Assembly (NCBI RefSeq): GCF_000225445.1
Contig: NC_017256.1
Span: 186,001 to 250,000, forward strand
Source of the DNA: Buchnera aphidicola str. Ak (Acyrthosiphon kondoi)
GTDB taxonomy: Bacteria; Pseudomonadota; Gammaproteobacteria; Enterobacterales; Enterobacteriaceae
Reading direction: 5' to 3'
Length of the DNA: 64,000 bases
The translations under genes and the position numbers were made by a program. Below, one piece after another: positions 19,087-30,176 of the stretch (within the stretch, counting starts at the first letter, position 1; the number at the start of each line of letters is the position of its first letter). The notes beneath the pieces are model-generated. The model did not search any database, was not told the origin of the DNA, and worked only from the letters and a program-made list of their open reading frames with translations.

Positions 19087-19635
19087 TTGAATACCATTAA
19101 AATGATAGTTGGACTATCTAATCCAAAAATAGAATATCATAATACACGTCATAATGTAGGTTCTTGGTACATTTATTCTTTAGTAAAAAGTTGTTTAAAA
19201 AATCTAAAAAAAGAAAAAAAATTTCTCGGTTTTACTGCTTCTTTTAGTCTGGAGTCAAGTTATATTCGATGTCTTATTCCTGATATATTTATGAACATAA
19301 ATGGTCATTCGGTGTTCAAAATGGCATCTTTTTATAATATTAATTTAAGCGAAATATTAATAGTTCATGATGATTTAGAACTTGATCCTGGGATTATAAA
19401 AGTTAAATATAGTTATGGACATAATGGACATAATGGTTTAAGAAATATTATTAGTATATTTAATACACAAGTCAATTTTTATCGATTTAGAATTGGTATC
19501 GGTCGTCCAATAAATCGTGATCAAATAGCTTCTTTTGTATTATCAAGTCCTACAAAAAAAGAGAAAACATTAATTCAAAAATCAATTTCACATGCAATAG
19601 AAGAAAATTTTATTTCGAATATTTTAACATTTTAA
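19087..19635 (+). CDS. pth: Peptidyl-tRNA hydrolase
   Basis: Pth frees tRNA from peptidyl-tRNA dropped by ribosomes. The start is TTG 19087 ([13 protein letters not shown], like E. coli MTIKLIVGLANP), with AGGA about eight bases upstream; an ATG at 19102 would remove the conserved first strand. Catalytic and binding residues are present: His in TRHNVG near residue 20, FMNING, Asp in VHDDLEL near 93 and GHNGLRNI near 115. At 182 residues it is about 12 shorter than E. coli at the C-terminus. It is followed by ychF after 40 bases, as in E. coli. Confidence 0.95.
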   Translation: MNTIKMIVGLSNPKIEYHNTRHNVGSWYIYSLVKSCLKNLKKEKKFLGFTASFSLESSYIRCLIPDIFMNINGHSVFKMASFYNINLSEILIVHDDLELDPGIIKVKYSYGHNGHNGLRNIISIFNTQVNFYRFRIGIGRPINRDQIASFVLSSPTKKEKTLIQKSISHAIEENFISNILTF

Positions 19636-19675
19636 TCGAATAAATATATTTTCTATTTTTCAAGGCGTATAAGAT

Positions 19676-20764
19676 ATGGGTTTTAAGTGTGGTATTATAG
19701 GATTGCCTAATATTGGAAAATCTACTTTATTTAACCTTTTAACTAAAGGGAATTCAGAAGTTGCTAATTTTCCGTTTTGTACTATTAAACCCAATATAGG
19801 TATTGTTCCAGTTTTTGATGAACGTATTAATAATTTAAATAAAATTATTTCTACTCAGAAAATAGTTCATGCATTTATAGAATTTATAGATATTGCAGGT
19901 TTAGTTAAAGGAGCGTCTAAAGGTGAAGGATTGGGTAATCAATTTTTATCTAATATACGAGATACGGATGCTATAGCTCATGTTGTTCGTTGTTTTAAGA
20001 ATGATAATATTACTCATATTTATAATCGAGTTCAACCTACTAAAGACGTAGATATTATTAATAGTGAACTTATATTGTCTGATTTTGATCTTTGTGAAAA
20101 GACTATATTACATTTACAAAAAAAAAATTTATTAAAAAATAATGAAACAGAAAAGAAAATTAATGTTTTAAAAAAATGTATGGATCATTTAAAGAAGTTT
20201 TTAATGTTAAAAACTCTTAATTTAAATAAAGATGAAAAACAATTAATTAGATATTTGCGTTTTTTAACTTTAAAACCAACAATGTATATTGCTAATATTA
20301 ATGAAGAAAAAGACTCTTTTTATTTTTTAGATCAATTAAATAATATGGCTAAAAAAGAAAGTGCTATAGTTGTGCCAATTAATGCAAGTCTAGAGTTAGA
20401 TTTAATTCAAATGCGAAATGAAGAACAAAAATCTTTTATGCAAGAATTTAATATAAAAACTCTAGGTTTGAATAAAATTATTTCTTCTAGTTATAAATTA
20501 TTAAATTTAATAACTTTTTTTACTGTAGGAAAAAAGGAAATTAGGGCTTGGGAAATTCTTAATGGAAGCACTAGTATTCAAGCTGCTCATAAAATACACA
20601 GCGATTTTAGCAAAGGTTTTATTAGAGCACAAATTATTAAATATGTAGATTTTATAAAATATAAAAGTGAAGCAAAAATTAAAGAAATGGGGAAATTTAG
20701 AACTGAAGGAAAACAATATTATATTCAAGATGGTGATATTATTCATTTTTTATTTAATATTTAA
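19676..20764 (+). CDS. ychF: Ribosome-binding ATPase YchF (Obg family)
   Basis: YchF is an OBG-family P-loop protein that prefers ATP and binds ribosomes. The 362-residue length is one less than E. coli. Motifs are the P-loop GLPNIGKSTLFNLLT near residue 9, switch IDIAGLVKGASKGEGLGN near 70, a coiled helical hairpin (about 125-200) with lysine-rich drift, and a C-terminal TGS domain (FTVGKKEIRAWEI onward, ending VQDGD-like IQDGDIIHFLFNI). It contains an in-frame A10 tract at 20118-20127. Confidence 0.96.
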   Translation: MGFKCGIIGLPNIGKSTLFNLLTKGNSEVANFPFCTIKPNIGIVPVFDERINNLNKIISTQKIVHAFIEFIDIAGLVKGASKGEGLGNQFLSNIRDTDAIAHVVRCFKNDNITHIYNRVQPTKDVDIINSELILSDFDLCEKTILHLQKKNLLKNNETEKKINVLKKCMDHLKKFLMLKTLNLNKDEKQLIRYLRFLTLKPTMYIANINEEKDSFYFLDQLNNMAKKESAIVVPINASLELDLIQMRNEEQKSFMQEFNIKTLGLNKIISSSYKLLNLITFFTVGKKEIRAWEILNGSTSIQAAHKIHSDFSKGFIRAQIIKYVDFIKYKSEAKIKEMGKFRTEGKQYYIQDGDIIHFLFNI

Positions 20765-20788
20765 AATGATTAATTTTTATAATATTTT

Positions 20789-20818
20789 TAGAGAGGAAAA
20801 CATTATTTATCCTCTCTA
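20789..20818. terminator. Hairpin between ychF and thrC
   Basis: Nine-base perfect arms TAGAGAGGA (20789-20797) and TCCTCTCTA (20810-20818), 12-base loop, between converging genes. The flanks are AT-rich but without a long T run, so termination strength is uncertain. Confidence 0.55.
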
Positions 20819-20827
20819 ATACAATAT

Positions 20828-22117
20828 TTACTTTTCTAATAAAAATTTTTTTAATTTACTAAAAATAGGATTGATATTGTGAGATAATAATGGAAGATCA
20901 ATTCTATTTTTTAGTTCATCAGGTAACGAAATTTTATTTTTTAATATGTTTTCTACAGTATTTTTAAATTTAGCTGGGTGTGCAGTACCTAGAAATAAAC
21001 CAAACTCATTCTTTTTTAATTGATCTCGTAATAATCGATATGCTATTGCAGCATGAGGTTCAGAAACATAACCTAATTTAAATAATTCTTGTAATGTTTC
21101 TTCTGTAGAATCATCCGATACGCTACCAAATCTAAGTTCTTTCAAATTCCATTTTTTTCGATTAAATAATTCTTCAATTCGAGTCCAATTATTAGGTTGA
21201 CTAATATCCATGGCATTTGAGATTGTAGATACGGTTTTTTTTGGATGCCATGTACCATTTTTAAGAAATCTTGGTACTGTATCATTAGCATTAGTACATG
21301 CTATAAATGATTTAATTGGTAAACCAAGAGACTTAGACAATAGTCCAGCAGTTAAATTGCCAAAGTTTCCACATGGAACCGCTATAACTAAATTTTTTCT
21401 TTCTTGTTCTGAAATTAAAGAAAAAGCTTCAAAATAATAACAAATTTGTGCTAATAATCTGCTTATATTAATAGAGTTTGCAGAATTTAATCCTATTGAT
21501 TCTTTAAGTTTCTTATCATTAAAAGCTTCTTTTACTAATTTTTGACAATCATCAAAACTACCGTTAATAGATATAGTTTTTATATTTTTACCTAATGTAC
21601 AAAATAGTTTTTCTTGTAATTCACTAATTTTTCCTTTGGGATATAAAATAATTACTCGTACATTTTTCATTCCATAAAACGCATGTGCTACTGCTGCACC
21701 TGTATCACCTGATGTTGCAGTTAAAATAGTAACAGATTCATTTTTTTTATTTAGTGATAATATCATTTGAGCCATAAAACGCGCTCCAAAATCTTTAAAC
21801 GCTAATGTTGGACCGTGAAATAATTCAAAGCAATGTATATCTTCTGTGATTTTTATTTTTAATGGAGCCTTAAATGAAAATGCTTGTTTGACATGTTCAT
21901 ATAGTTTTTCTTTAGATATCTCATGATAAATAAATTTAGAAAGTATTTCAGTACTGCGAGTAATAAAATCCATTTTTAATATTTTTGATAATTCTGTAGG
22001 TGTAATAACGGGTAATTCTACTGGAAAAAATAATCCTTGTTGCCGTCCTAATCCCAGTTTTACAGCTGTTTCAAAATTTACTTTTTCACTGTGATCTTTT
22101 AAATTATAAAGTTTCAT
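20828..22117 (-). CDS. thrC: Threonine synthase
   Basis: ThrC makes threonine from O-phosphohomoserine. The 429 residues match E. coli (428) end to end. The pyridoxal-phosphate lysine is in GPTLAFKDFGARF near residue 108, and the phosphate loop region is seen in VPCGNFGNLTAG. Last gene of thrA-thrB-thrC, starting 3 bases after the thrB stop, so translation is probably coupled. Threonine is an essential amino acid for the aphid, which explains retention. Confidence 0.97.
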   Translation of the reverse strand: MKLYNLKDHSEKVNFETAVKLGLGRQQGLFFPVELPVITPTELSKILKMDFITRSTEILSKFIYHEISKEKLYEHVKQAFSFKAPLKIKITEDIHCFELFHGPTLAFKDFGARFMAQMILSLNKKNESVTILTATSGDTGAAVAHAFYGMKNVRVIILYPKGKISELQEKLFCTLGKNIKTISINGSFDDCQKLVKEAFNDKKLKESIGLNSANSINISRLLAQICYYFEAFSLISEQERKNLVIAVPCGNFGNLTAGLLSKSLGLPIKSFIACTNANDTVPRFLKNGTWHPKKTVSTISNAMDISQPNNWTRIEELFNRKKWNLKELRFGSVSDDSTEETLQELFKLGYVSEPHAAIAYRLLRDQLKKNEFGLFLGTAHPAKFKNTVENILKNKISLPDELKNRIDLPLLSHNINPIFSKLKKFLLEK

Positions 22118-22120
22118 TTT

Positions 22121-23050
22121 TTATCCTATTTTACGTACACCTTTTGAATCTAAAAAACAAATATGAACAAATCCTGTTTCATTTTGTAAATAATTTTCTG
22201 TTAACCATAAAGATATTTTTTGGGCTGTATGTATGTTGTCGGAAATAGAAAAAATCGTTGGTCCTGAACCAGATATCCCACAACTTATTGCTCCAATTTT
22301 TTTAATTTTTTCTTTAGCTTTTAAAAAATCAGGCAATAATTTAATACGATATGGTTCTGCTATGAAATCTTGCATTAATCGTGCTGCTAAATAAGGTTGT
22401 TGACTGTATGAAGCATGAATAAAACCAGCTAAATAACGACTATTTTTGATACAAATATCTTTTTTATATTTTTCTGGTAGTATTTCTCTTGCTTCTGAAG
22501 TTGGAACTTTTATTCCTGGCCAGGCTATTATCCAAAACCAGTTTTTAAAGTTTGGAATAGTTTGACTTATTATTTCAGAATCTTCTAATATGAGCTGTAG
22601 TCCTCCAAGATAAGATGGAGCAACATTATCATAGTGTATACTGCCTGATATTTCACCTTCTATTTCTCCCATCAGAAGTAATAATTCTTTTGAGTTTAAA
22701 GGTTTGTTACAAAGTTCATTCATAGCAACTAAAGTAGCTACTACTGAACAAGCACTAGAGCCTAATCCTGATCCAATAGGCATATTTTTTTCTAGTATAA
22801 TAGAAACTGGAATATTTTTTTTTATAACATGGCAAAATTTTAACCAGCATTTCCAAACAATATTTTGTTGAGTATTTTTAGGTAATTTATCAGAAAATAT
22901 GCCTTTGTTAATCAAGTTAAATTTCTTTGATAATTTTACTGTTACAAAATCGCCTAATAAAGCACCATTTATAGGTATAATTGCTGCACCTAAAATATCA
23001 AATCCCACTCCAACATTACCAATAGAAGCTGGTGCATAAATTTTAATCAT
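22121..23050 (-). CDS. thrB: Homoserine kinase
   Basis: ThrB phosphorylates homoserine, the step before threonine synthase. The 309-residue protein (E. coli 310) belongs to the GHMP kinases: [17 protein letters not shown] at the start, the ATP loop [16 protein letters not shown] near residue 90, and the C-terminal [15 protein letters not shown] near 255. It sits between thrA (17 bases) and thrC (3 bases) in one operon. Confidence 0.97.
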   Translation of the reverse strand: MIKIYAPASIGNVGVGFDILGAAIIPINGALLGDFVTVKLSKKFNLINKGIFSDKLPKNTQQNIVWKCWLKFCHVIKKNIPVSIILEKNMPIGSGLGSSACSVVATLVAMNELCNKPLNSKELLLLMGEIEGEISGSIHYDNVAPSYLGGLQLILEDSEIISQTIPNFKNWFWIIAWPGIKVPTSEAREILPEKYKKDICIKNSRYLAGFIHASYSQQPYLAARLMQDFIAEPYRIKLLPDFLKAKEKIKKIGAISCGISGSGPTIFSISDNIHTAQKISLWLTENYLQNETGFVHICFLDSKGVRKIG

Positions 23051-23067
23051 TACTATGCTCCTGACGT

Positions 23068-25518
23068 TTATGATAGTGTACGCAGTAAGTCGGAAAATAC
23101 TCCAGACGCTGTAACATTATTACCAGCACCATAACCTCTTAGTACAAGAGGAATTGGTTGATAATAATTAGTATAAAATGCTAATGCATTTTCACCATTT
23201 TTTACTTTATATAATGGATCATTAATATTAACTTCTTCAAGTTTTATAAAAAATTTTCTTTCTTGTTCTATTGTTGCAACAAATCTTAGTACATTTCCTG
23301 CTTCACGTGCTAGATTAATTTTTTTTAAAAAATGCGAATCTAGTTCTTCTAATTTTAATAAGAATTTATCAACATCTTCATGTTTTTTAAAAATATCTGG
23401 TAATAAAGGTTCAATTTTAACATCTTTTAGTTCTATATTATATCCAGACTCACGCGCTAAAATTAATAGTTTTCTTGCTACATCTATACCCGATAAATCA
23501 TCAAATGGATTTGGTTCAGTAAATCCTAATTCTTTAGCTTCTCTAGTAGCTTGTGATAGTAAGATACCTTCTTCCAATCTTCCAAAGATAAAAGATAATG
23601 ATCCAGATAATATTCCTTTAAAACGAATTAAAGTATCACCTGTTTTAAATAAATTTTGAAGAGTTTCTATGACTGGTAATCCTGCTCCAATATTGGTTTC
23701 ATATAAAAATTTTTTATTTGTTTGAGCAACAGCATTCCTTATTTTTTTATAGTAAGTCCATTCACTAGTATTTGCTTTTTTATTTGAAGTCACCACATGA
23801 AAATCATGATAGATAAAATTGACATATTGTTCTGACAATGATTGATCAGATGTACAGTCAACAATGACTGCATTTGAAAAATTATTATTTTTTATCAAAC
23901 TATTTAATAATTCTAAATTGAATTTTTTATTTGTTTTTTTAAAATTATTTTTCCAATTAGATAAATTATTTGTATCATCTAAAAATAATATTTTTTTAGA
24001 ATTTGCGATAGCACAAATCTTAATTTCTACGTTTTTTTCATTTAGAAATGATTTTTGTTTTGATATTTGATCTAATAATGTACTACCAATTCCACCTATT
24101 CCTATCAAAAAAACATGGATAATTTTTTTATTACAAAATAGTATATTATGAACACTTTGAACACTTCGTAAAATATGTTCTTTTTTAATTACTAGTGAAA
24201 TGGAATGTTTTGAAGAGCCTTGTGCAATTGCAAGAACATTAATTTTTGAAGAACCTAAAGCAGAAAAAATTTTTGATGCAATATTATATTTTTTATAAAT
24301 TTTTGATCCAACAACTGTAAGAATAGATAAATTTTTTTTTATTTTAAAAGGATTTAATAATCTATCTTTTAATTCTAGTTGAAATTCTTTGTTTAATAAG
24401 TACAGAATTTTACAAACGTCATATTCAAAAACACAAAAATTAATTTTGTTTTCTGAAGATGATTGAGTAATTAATAATATTTTAATATCATTTCTTGATG
24501 TGATAGTAAATATACGCGGAATTATATTTCCTATATCTTTTACACAAGGTCCAGACACATGAAACATTCCTATTGCATCAAGATGAGTTACTCCTTTTAA
24601 AAAATCTTTTTCAGAATAATTTTCTTGGCAAATTAAAGTTCCAATAGATTTAATATTAGTAGTATTTTTAATAAAACATGGAATTTTAAATTGAGAAATT
24701 GGTTCAATAGTACGGGGATGCAGTACTTTAGCACCAAAATAAGATAATTCCATTGCCTCTTGATATGACATCGATTTTAATAAATAAGTATTTGAAATTT
24801 TTCTTGGATCCGAAGTAAAAACTCCGTCAACATCAGTCCAAATTTCACAACAATTTGCATCTAAACAAGCCGCTAAAACTGCAGCAGAATAATCAGAACC
24901 ATTTCGTCCTAAGACTACTAATTCTTTTTTTTGATTGCCTGAAATAAAACCAGCCATCAAAATAATATCATTTTTATTAATATTTATATTGTTAATATTA
25001 TTTTTAGATTTAGATATATCAACAGTTGAATCCAAATAGTTATTACCTATAGAAATAAAATTTTCAACAGGATTTATAATAGTGACACTATGATTTTTAG
25101 ATTCTAATATGCTTTTCATTATAAAAACTGAAAGTATTTCTCCACGAGAAATTATAATTGCACGAATATTATCAGGACACTGTTTTAGCAATGTGACGCC
25201 ATGTATTATATTTTTTAATTTATTGAATTCGTTTTTTATTATTTTTTCTACTTTTTGATAGGGAAAGTTAGATTGTATTTTGAAAATATTGTTTGTTAAC
25301 TGAATAAATATATTTTCTGCAAGATGCATTGTTTCTAAAATTTGATTATTCTCAATTGTTTTTTCTACAATCGCAACTAGATAGTTAGTAACTTTAGCCG
25401 GTGCTGAAAGCACTACTGCAATTTGATCAATTTTAATATTTTCTTCTATAATATTAGCTACACATAAAAATTTTTCTGCATTAGCCAATGAAGTGCCGCC
25501 AAATTTTAATAATTTCAT
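23068..25518 (-). CDS. thrA: Bifunctional aspartokinase I / homoserine dehydrogenase I
   Basis: ThrA carries out the first and third steps of the threonine pathway. The 816 residues (E. coli 820) contain an aspartokinase domain ([14 protein letters not shown] at the start, [14 protein letters not shown] near 205), two ACT-type regulatory segments in the middle, and a homoserine dehydrogenase domain from about 465 ([15 protein letters not shown], then VTSNKKAN and [10 protein letters not shown]). Stretches tied to threonine feedback in E. coli are kept (LITQSSSE near 350, AIAQGSS near 430), so the enzyme may still be inhibited by threonine. AAGGAA lies upstream of the ATG. Confidence 0.97.
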   Translation of the reverse strand: MKLLKFGGTSLANAEKFLCVANIIEENIKIDQIAVVLSAPAKVTNYLVAIVEKTIENNQILETMHLAENIFIQLTNNIFKIQSNFPYQKVEKIIKNEFNKLKNIIHGVTLLKQCPDNIRAIIISRGEILSVFIMKSILESKNHSVTIINPVENFISIGNNYLDSTVDISKSKNNINNININKNDIILMAGFISGNQKKELVVLGRNGSDYSAAVLAACLDANCCEIWTDVDGVFTSDPRKISNTYLLKSMSYQEAMELSYFGAKVLHPRTIEPISQFKIPCFIKNTTNIKSIGTLICQENYSEKDFLKGVTHLDAIGMFHVSGPCVKDIGNIIPRIFTITSRNDIKILLITQSSSENKINFCVFEYDVCKILYLLNKEFQLELKDRLLNPFKIKKNLSILTVVGSKIYKKYNIASKIFSALGSSKINVLAIAQGSSKHSISLVIKKEHILRSVQSVHNILFCNKKIIHVFLIGIGGIGSTLLDQISKQKSFLNEKNVEIKICAIANSKKILFLDDTNNLSNWKNNFKKTNKKFNLELLNSLIKNNNFSNAVIVDCTSDQSLSEQYVNFIYHDFHVVTSNKKANTSEWTYYKKIRNAVAQTNKKFLYETNIGAGLPVIETLQNLFKTGDTLIRFKGILSGSLSFIFGRLEEGILLSQATREAKELGFTEPNPFDDLSGIDVARKLLILARESGYNIELKDVKIEPLLPDIFKKHEDVDKFLLKLEELDSHFLKKINLAREAGNVLRFVATIEQERKFFIKLEEVNINDPLYKVKNGENALAFYTNYYQPIPLVLRGYGAGNNVTASGVFSDLLRTLS

Positions 25519-25546
25519 GTTTTATAATTCCTTGTATTTATGTCAT

Positions 25547-25576
25547 AAAAAAACCCGCCTTCAGTATGAGCAGGTT
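25547..25576 (-). terminator. Attenuator-like terminator in the thrABC leader
   Basis: On the minus strand AACCTGC (25570-25576) pairs with GCGGGTT (25552-25558) over an 11-base loop and is followed by seven T bases in all. It lies between the thr promoter and thrA, with no gene upstream on this strand. E. coli has its thr attenuator, also a GC-rich hairpin with a T run, at the same place. No leader peptide rich in Thr and Ile is seen. Confidence 0.8.
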
Positions 25577-25697
25577 TGTTTGAAGATTATCTGAGCCTAC
25601 ATCATGTCTAGTTATAATAATTAAAACAGCTATTCTAGTGAAGAGGCTATAAATAGAAATTAATGTTTTTTTATAAATACGTAAAATTTATTAATTA

Positions 25698-25726
25698 ATT
25701 ATATTAGCTTGTATCTTTTAAAACAA
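25698..25726 (-). promoter_or_regulatory. Predicted thrABC promoter
   Basis: On the minus strand TTGTTT (25721-25726), a 17-base spacer and TATAAT (25698-25703). A start near 25690 would give a leader of about 170 bases containing the terminator. Found by eye, not measured. Confidence 0.6.
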
Positions 25727-26204
25727 TTTACATTTTTAACTAAAAATAATTTTTATTTAAAATACTCTAAAAGAAATTTTTTTGATTTTATCATAAATTA
25801 GATATGTTTATGTTTATAAAAAAATATTATACTAAAAAAGTATTTCTTTTATATTACAAAGGTATGTAGTATTTTTTTTAAATTTAATGTTTTATTTTAT
25901 CTAATATCGTATTTTATAATGAGTTATAAAATATAACATAAATTATATTTTGATATAGATAGAATACATTTTTTTAATTATTTTAATTTTTGAAATAACT
26001 ATTTTCTTTAATTTTTTTTATTTAATTAATTTTTATAACATAATGATCATTATTAGTGCAATAGTTAAAAAAATAAATATTTGACTTTTAATTTTATATT
26101 AGCTTTTTATTTGTTCAATATATTATATGATTTGAATAATATATTAGTATATTATTTTGCATTTTTAATATAATTCAATTCACATTAACCATTTAGTTGA
26201 TATT

Positions 26205-26741
26205 ATGAAACATACTCTTCAAGTTATCATTACTGAAAAAGAACTTGATATCCGTGTCCGAGAATTAGGTCAAGAAATTAATAAAAAATATAGAGACAGT
26301 AAAAATAAAATGATATTAATAGCATTACTACGTGGTTCTTTTGTTTTTATAGCAGATTTATGCCGTAGAATTAATATTAAACATGAAATAGATTTTATGA
26401 CAACTTCTAGTTATGGAAGAGGTATGTTATCGAATGGAGATGTAAAAATTATAAAAGATTTAGATGAAGATATTTATGACAAAAATGTTTTAATTGTAGA
26501 AGATATTATTGATTCAGGAAAAACTTTAAGTAAAGTATTAGGTATTTTAAAACTTAGAAATCCAAAATCATTATCCATTTGTACTCTTTTAGATAAACCA
26601 GAATGTCGGGAAGTTGATATTAGTGTTGATTTTATAGGTTTTTCTATTTTAGAAAATTTTTTTATAGCAGGTTATGGTATTGATTATGCTCAATCTTACC
26701 GTTATCTACCATACATAGGCAAAGTAGTTTTTAAAAAGTGA
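26205..26741 (+). CDS. hpt: Hypoxanthine phosphoribosyltransferase
   Basis: Hpt salvages hypoxanthine (and guanine weakly) to the nucleotide with PRPP. The 178-residue length equals E. coli Hpt. The PRPP loop [13 protein letters not shown] is at about residues 95-107, [12 protein letters not shown] near 41 and DFMTTSSYG near 63. It converges with panC with 19 bases between stops. Together with guaC it supports purine salvage and interconversion. Confidence 0.96.
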   Translation: MKHTLQVIITEKELDIRVRELGQEINKKYRDSKNKMILIALLRGSFVFIADLCRRINIKHEIDFMTTSSYGRGMLSNGDVKIIKDLDEDIYDKNVLIVEDIIDSGKTLSKVLGILKLRNPKSLSICTLLDKPECREVDISVDFIGFSILENFFIAGYGIDYAQSYRYLPYIGKVVFKK

Positions 26742-26760
26742 AATGAAAAACAAAAATATT

Positions 26761-27618
26761 TCAATAAATGAGAAAAATTTTTTTATTATCAATCAAACGG
26801 GTTTTTCCCAACCATGCAGATGCTAGAAAAATAACTTCTTTGATTTTTTGTGATGGAGGTTCTAATGTTTGGGCATTGTATATATTAAATATATCAACAG
26901 AAAAGCCTTTTTTAATTAATAAAATTTTAGATGAGTGAATAATTTTTTTTCTGATATCACTATCTTCTTTTATGATTTTTTCGCATGTTTTTTTCATGAT
27001 TTTATATAAATAAGGCGCTATTTTTTTTTCTTTAGTATTTAAGTTGTTATTTCTTGAACTTAAAGCTAGTCCATTTTTTAGGCGTATTATGGGTAAGCTA
27101 ATTATTTTTATCGTATAATTTAGTTCTTTTACAAGAGTTTTTATTATTAATAATTGTTGATAATCTTTTTCTCCAAAAAAAGCAAAATCTGGTTGTATAA
27201 AATTAAATAATTTAGAAATGATTGTTGTAACACCTTTAAAATGTCCAGGTCGTGATCGACCTTCTAGAATTTTAGACAATTTAGGAACGACAACAAAGGT
27301 TTGGTTTTTTATACCATTAGGATATATTTCATTTATATCAGGGAAAAAAACTATATCTACATTTTGTTTCTGTAATATTACGCAATCTTTTTTAAAAGTT
27401 TGAGGGTAATTTTTTAGATCTAATAAATTATCAAATTGCATTGGATTAATAAAAATACTTACTATAATGATATCTGCATATTTTTTTGATAATAATATTA
27501 ACTTGATATGACCATTATGCAAATTACCCATTGTAGGAACAAATCCTATTTTTTTATTTGTTTTTTTTAAAAGTATTATTTTCTGATGTAAAATTTTTAT
27601 TTTTTTTATAATATACAC
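26761..27618 (-). CDS. panC: Pantothenate synthetase
   Basis: PanC joins pantoate and beta-alanine with ATP. I place the start at GTG 27618 (read as MYIIKKIKIL, matching E. coli MLIIETLPLL), with GGAG six bases upstream; this gives 285 residues (E. coli 283). The frame is open 21 codons further into panB without homology. Motifs: FVPTMGNLHNGHIKL, SIFINPMQF, EGRSRPGHFKGV, FFGEKDYQQL and ALSSRNN. It follows panB by 16 bases in one operon. PanB uses 2-ketoisovalerate from the ilv pathway, part of which is also in this window. Confidence 0.95.
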   Translation of the reverse strand: MYIIKKIKILHQKIILLKKTNKKIGFVPTMGNLHNGHIKLILLSKKYADIIIVSIFINPMQFDNLLDLKNYPQTFKKDCVILQKQNVDIVFFPDINEIYPNGIKNQTFVVVPKLSKILEGRSRPGHFKGVTTIISKLFNFIQPDFAFFGEKDYQQLLIIKTLVKELNYTIKIISLPIIRLKNGLALSSRNNNLNTKEKKIAPYLYKIMKKTCEKIIKEDSDIRKKIIHSSKILLIKKGFSVDIFNIYNAQTLEPPSQKIKEVIFLASAWLGKTRLIDNKKIFLIY

Positions 27619-27634
27619 TTTAACTCCAGATTTT

Positions 27635-28426
27635 TTAAAAACTATATTTTTTACCAGGATAAATGCCTTTTTCAACTTCATCTATATATTTTTTAATTGC
27701 TTTTTGAATACTTCCACTCTCAGAAAGAAAGTTTTTTGCAAAACTAGGTATTTTCCCTTGAGTAATACCTAATAAATCATGCATTACAAGAATTTGTCCG
27801 TCAGTATTTTTACCTGATCCTATACCTATAACTGGAATAGATAAATTTGCAGTTATTTTTTCTGCTAATTTTTCTGGAATGCATTCTACCACAAGCATTT
27901 TAATTCCAGATTCTTCTAATAAATACGCTTCATCTATTAATTTATTTGCGTCATTTTTGTCTCTTCCTTGAATTTTATATCCGCTTAAATAGTTAAAAGA
28001 TTGAGGTGTTAAACCTATATGACCACATACTAATATTGATCTATTAGATAGTTCTTTAACAATTTCAACCAACCATTTTCCACCTTCTATTTTTATCATA
28101 TTCGCACCAGATCTTATAATCTTCCCCGTATTTTTAAGAGTTTCTCTCGTGTCATAATAAGACATGAAAGGTAAATCAGACAATAAGAAAGTATTTGGTG
28201 CTCCTTTTCTAACTGCTTTTGTATGATATTCAATATCTTTAATTTTAACCGGTAATGTGGAAGTATGACCCTGTATAGTCATTCCAAGAGAATCGCCTAC
28301 CAGTATTACTGGTATACCCTGATTAGAAAATAGTCTAGAAAAACTAAAATCGTAAGCTGTAATGGCTGCAAATTTTTTTTTTGTTTTTTTCCAATTTTGT
28401 AATTGGGAAATTGTAATACGTTCCAT
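27635..28426 (-). CDS. panB: 3-methyl-2-oxobutanoate hydroxymethyltransferase
   Basis: PanB makes ketopantoate from 2-ketoisovalerate and methylene-tetrahydrofolate, the first step to pantothenate. The 263 residues (E. coli 264) show [14 protein letters not shown] near residue 21, [12 protein letters not shown] near 43, IKIEGG near 112, HIGLTPQS near 135 and the catalytic [10 protein letters not shown] near 180. First gene of panB-panC; a strong hairpin upstream separates it from dksA. Confidence 0.97.
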   Translation of the reverse strand: MERITISQLQNWKKTKKKFAAITAYDFSFSRLFSNQGIPVILVGDSLGMTIQGHTSTLPVKIKDIEYHTKAVRKGAPNTFLLSDLPFMSYYDTRETLKNTGKIIRSGANMIKIEGGKWLVEIVKELSNRSILVCGHIGLTPQSFNYLSGYKIQGRDKNDANKLIDEAYLLEESGIKMLVVECIPEKLAEKITANLSIPVIGIGSGKNTDGQILVMHDLLGITQGKIPSFAKNFLSESGSIQKAIKKYIDEVEKGIYPGKKYSF

Positions 28427-28484
28427 ATTAACTCCATTTAATTATATTAAAAACCATATTATAATAATATATACTGCATTAAGA

Positions 28485-28524
28485 AAGGATGTTTGAATAA
28501 ATTTTGCATAATTCAAACATCCTT
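28485..28524 (-). terminator. Terminator after dksA
   Basis: Perfect 14-bp arms (28485-28498 with 28511-28524) and a 12-base loop, 25 bases after the dksA stop and before panB. The flank has only TTTCTT on the minus strand, so it may be a weak terminator or a 3'-end stabiliser. Confidence 0.65.
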
Positions 28525-28548
28525 ATCTAATATATTTTGAATTATAAA

Positions 28549-28998
28549 TTACCCAGTCATTTGCTTTTCTCTAATTTCTGCTAATGTTTTACAATCAATA
28601 CAAAGATCAGCAGTAGGTCTAGCTTCTAAACGACGAATTCCGATTTCAATACCACAAGAGCTACAATAGCCAAAATTTCTTTCTTTAATTTTTTTTAAAG
28701 TAATTTCAATTTTTTTAATCAATTTTCGACTGCGATCACGATTTCGTAAATCTAGACTAAATTCCTCTTCTTGCGTAGCTCGATCAATAGGGTCTGGAAA
28801 ATTTGTAGCTTTATCTTGCATGTAGAGTAGAGTATGGTTAATTTCATCTTTTAATTGATTTTTCCATGTCGCAAGAATTTTATGAAAATGTAATATTTGA
28901 TCTTTATTCATATATTGTTCATCTATTTTTCTTTGATAAGGTTGTAAACCTGCAATAGAAAGAACATTTAAAGATGATGTTTTTTTGCTTTTTTCCAT
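28549..28998 (-). CDS. dksA: RNA polymerase-binding transcription factor DksA
   Basis: DksA enters the RNA polymerase secondary channel and, with ppGpp, adjusts transcription of rRNA and other genes. The 149 residues (E. coli 151) include the coiled coil with the tip [19 protein letters not shown] (about 73-91), whose two aspartates are the active ones, and the zinc finger [15 protein letters not shown] with the second pair CIDC near 138. GGAGAG lies upstream of the ATG. Keeping it is notable because few transcription factors remain in such genomes. Confidence 0.97.
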   Translation of the reverse strand: MEKSKKTSSLNVLSIAGLQPYQRKIDEQYMNKDQILHFHKILATWKNQLKDEINHTLLYMQDKATNFPDPIDRATQEEEFSLDLRNRDRSRKLIKKIEITLKKIKERNFGYCSSCGIEIGIRRLEARPTADLCIDCKTLAEIREKQMTG

Positions 28999-29303
28999 AG
29001 TTCTCTCCGAGATAATATTTTTATTAAATATTGAACATAAAGAAAAATTATAAGTAAAATATTTAATTTATTATATCGTTTTTATATTTTTAAATTTAGT
29101 AAATATTTTTTTTAAGATATATTAAATATAATTTTTTATTATTTTTTTTGTATAAATAAACCATTATAATAAATTATGTTAACATAAACTATAATTAAAT
29201 ATTTTTTTATGTAATTGAATCTATTTTAAAATATATATTGTTCTGTATAAAACAACATAATTTTATTGTTTTAGTTAATATTCATTAATGGAACTTTTTT
29301 TAA
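28999..29303. other. 305-base divergent spacer between dksA and truA
   Basis: AT-rich spacer that must hold promoters for both genes. I see no open frame, RNA gene or clear palindrome. TATAAT-like words occur near 29165 but I cannot pair them confidently with a -35. Confidence 0.5.
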
Positions 29304-30104
29304 ATGGCACTTAATAATATTAAAAGATTCGCTTTAGGAGTTGAATATGATGGAAGTTTTTATCATGGATGGCAGCGTCAAAAAAGAGTGTCTAGCATTC
29401 AAGAAGAAATAGAACGAGCTTTATCTATAATTGCAAATCATAAGATAGATGTAATATGTGCAGGTCGAACTGATGCTGGAGTTCATAGTATCGGACAAGT
29501 TATACATTTCAGCACTACAGCTGTTAGAAAAAAATCGTCTTGGTCAATAGGAGTCAATAGTTATTTGTCTAAAAATATTTCTATTGTATGGGTAAAATCA
29601 GTTCCAGAAAGTTTTCATGCTCGCTATAGTGCGATTACACGCTCTTATCGTTATATAATATATAATTATAGCTTTCGTTCTGCTATTTTTCAGACTAAAT
29701 TAAATCATGTTTATAGGAAATTAAATGTAAGTAAAATGCATTCTGAAGCACAATTTTTATTAGGAGAACACGATTTTACATCTTTCAGAGCACTCGGTTG
29801 TCAATCATATTCTCCTTATAGAAATATTAAAAAATTAAATGTTTTTCGTTTTAATCATTGGGTAGTAATTGATATTACAGCTAATTCTTTTTTACATCAT
29901 ATGGTTAGAAATATCGTTGGTTCTTTAATTGAAGTTGGAATGTCTAAAAAAAAAGAATTTTGGATGAAAGATTTATTAAGAAAAAAAGATAGAAGTTATG
30001 CAGGAGCTACTGCACCAGCTCAAGGTTTATATTTAGTATATGTAGAATATCCTTCATATTTTAATTTTCCGAGATCAGCATATACTTCTACATTCTTTGA
30101 ATAA
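29304..30104 (+). CDS. truA: tRNA pseudouridine(38-40) synthase
   Basis: TruA makes pseudouridine at positions 38-40 of tRNA anticodon arms. The 266 residues (E. coli 270) contain [14 protein letters not shown] near residue 12, the catalytic aspartate in [15 protein letters not shown] near 52, [15 protein letters not shown] near 100 and [13 protein letters not shown] near 195. GGAAC lies upstream of the ATG. It is followed by mrcB. Confidence 0.96.
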   Translation: MALNNIKRFALGVEYDGSFYHGWQRQKRVSSIQEEIERALSIIANHKIDVICAGRTDAGVHSIGQVIHFSTTAVRKKSSWSIGVNSYLSKNISIVWVKSVPESFHARYSAITRSYRYIIYNYSFRSAIFQTKLNHVYRKLNVSKMHSEAQFLLGEHDFTSFRALGCQSYSPYRNIKKLNVFRFNHWVVIDITANSFLHHMVRNIVGSLIEVGMSKKKEFWMKDLLRKKDRSYAGATAPAQGLYLVYVEYPSYFNFPRSAYTSTFFE

Positions 30105-30176
30105 AACAAGTTAAAATTATTTTTTATTCATTGATTTATACAAAGAACTTTTCGATAAACTTCAAGGAAGTTATTA

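Larger units (their letters stand above)
25519..26204. other. 686-base divergent spacer between thrA and hpt
   Basis: The thrA side holds the thr promoter and the leader terminator, listed separately. The remaining part, about 25730-26204, is very AT-rich; I see no open frame with homology, no RNA gene and no clear palindrome. Weak TATAAT-like hexamers exist near 26165 before hpt but without a good -35. Confidence 0.6.
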
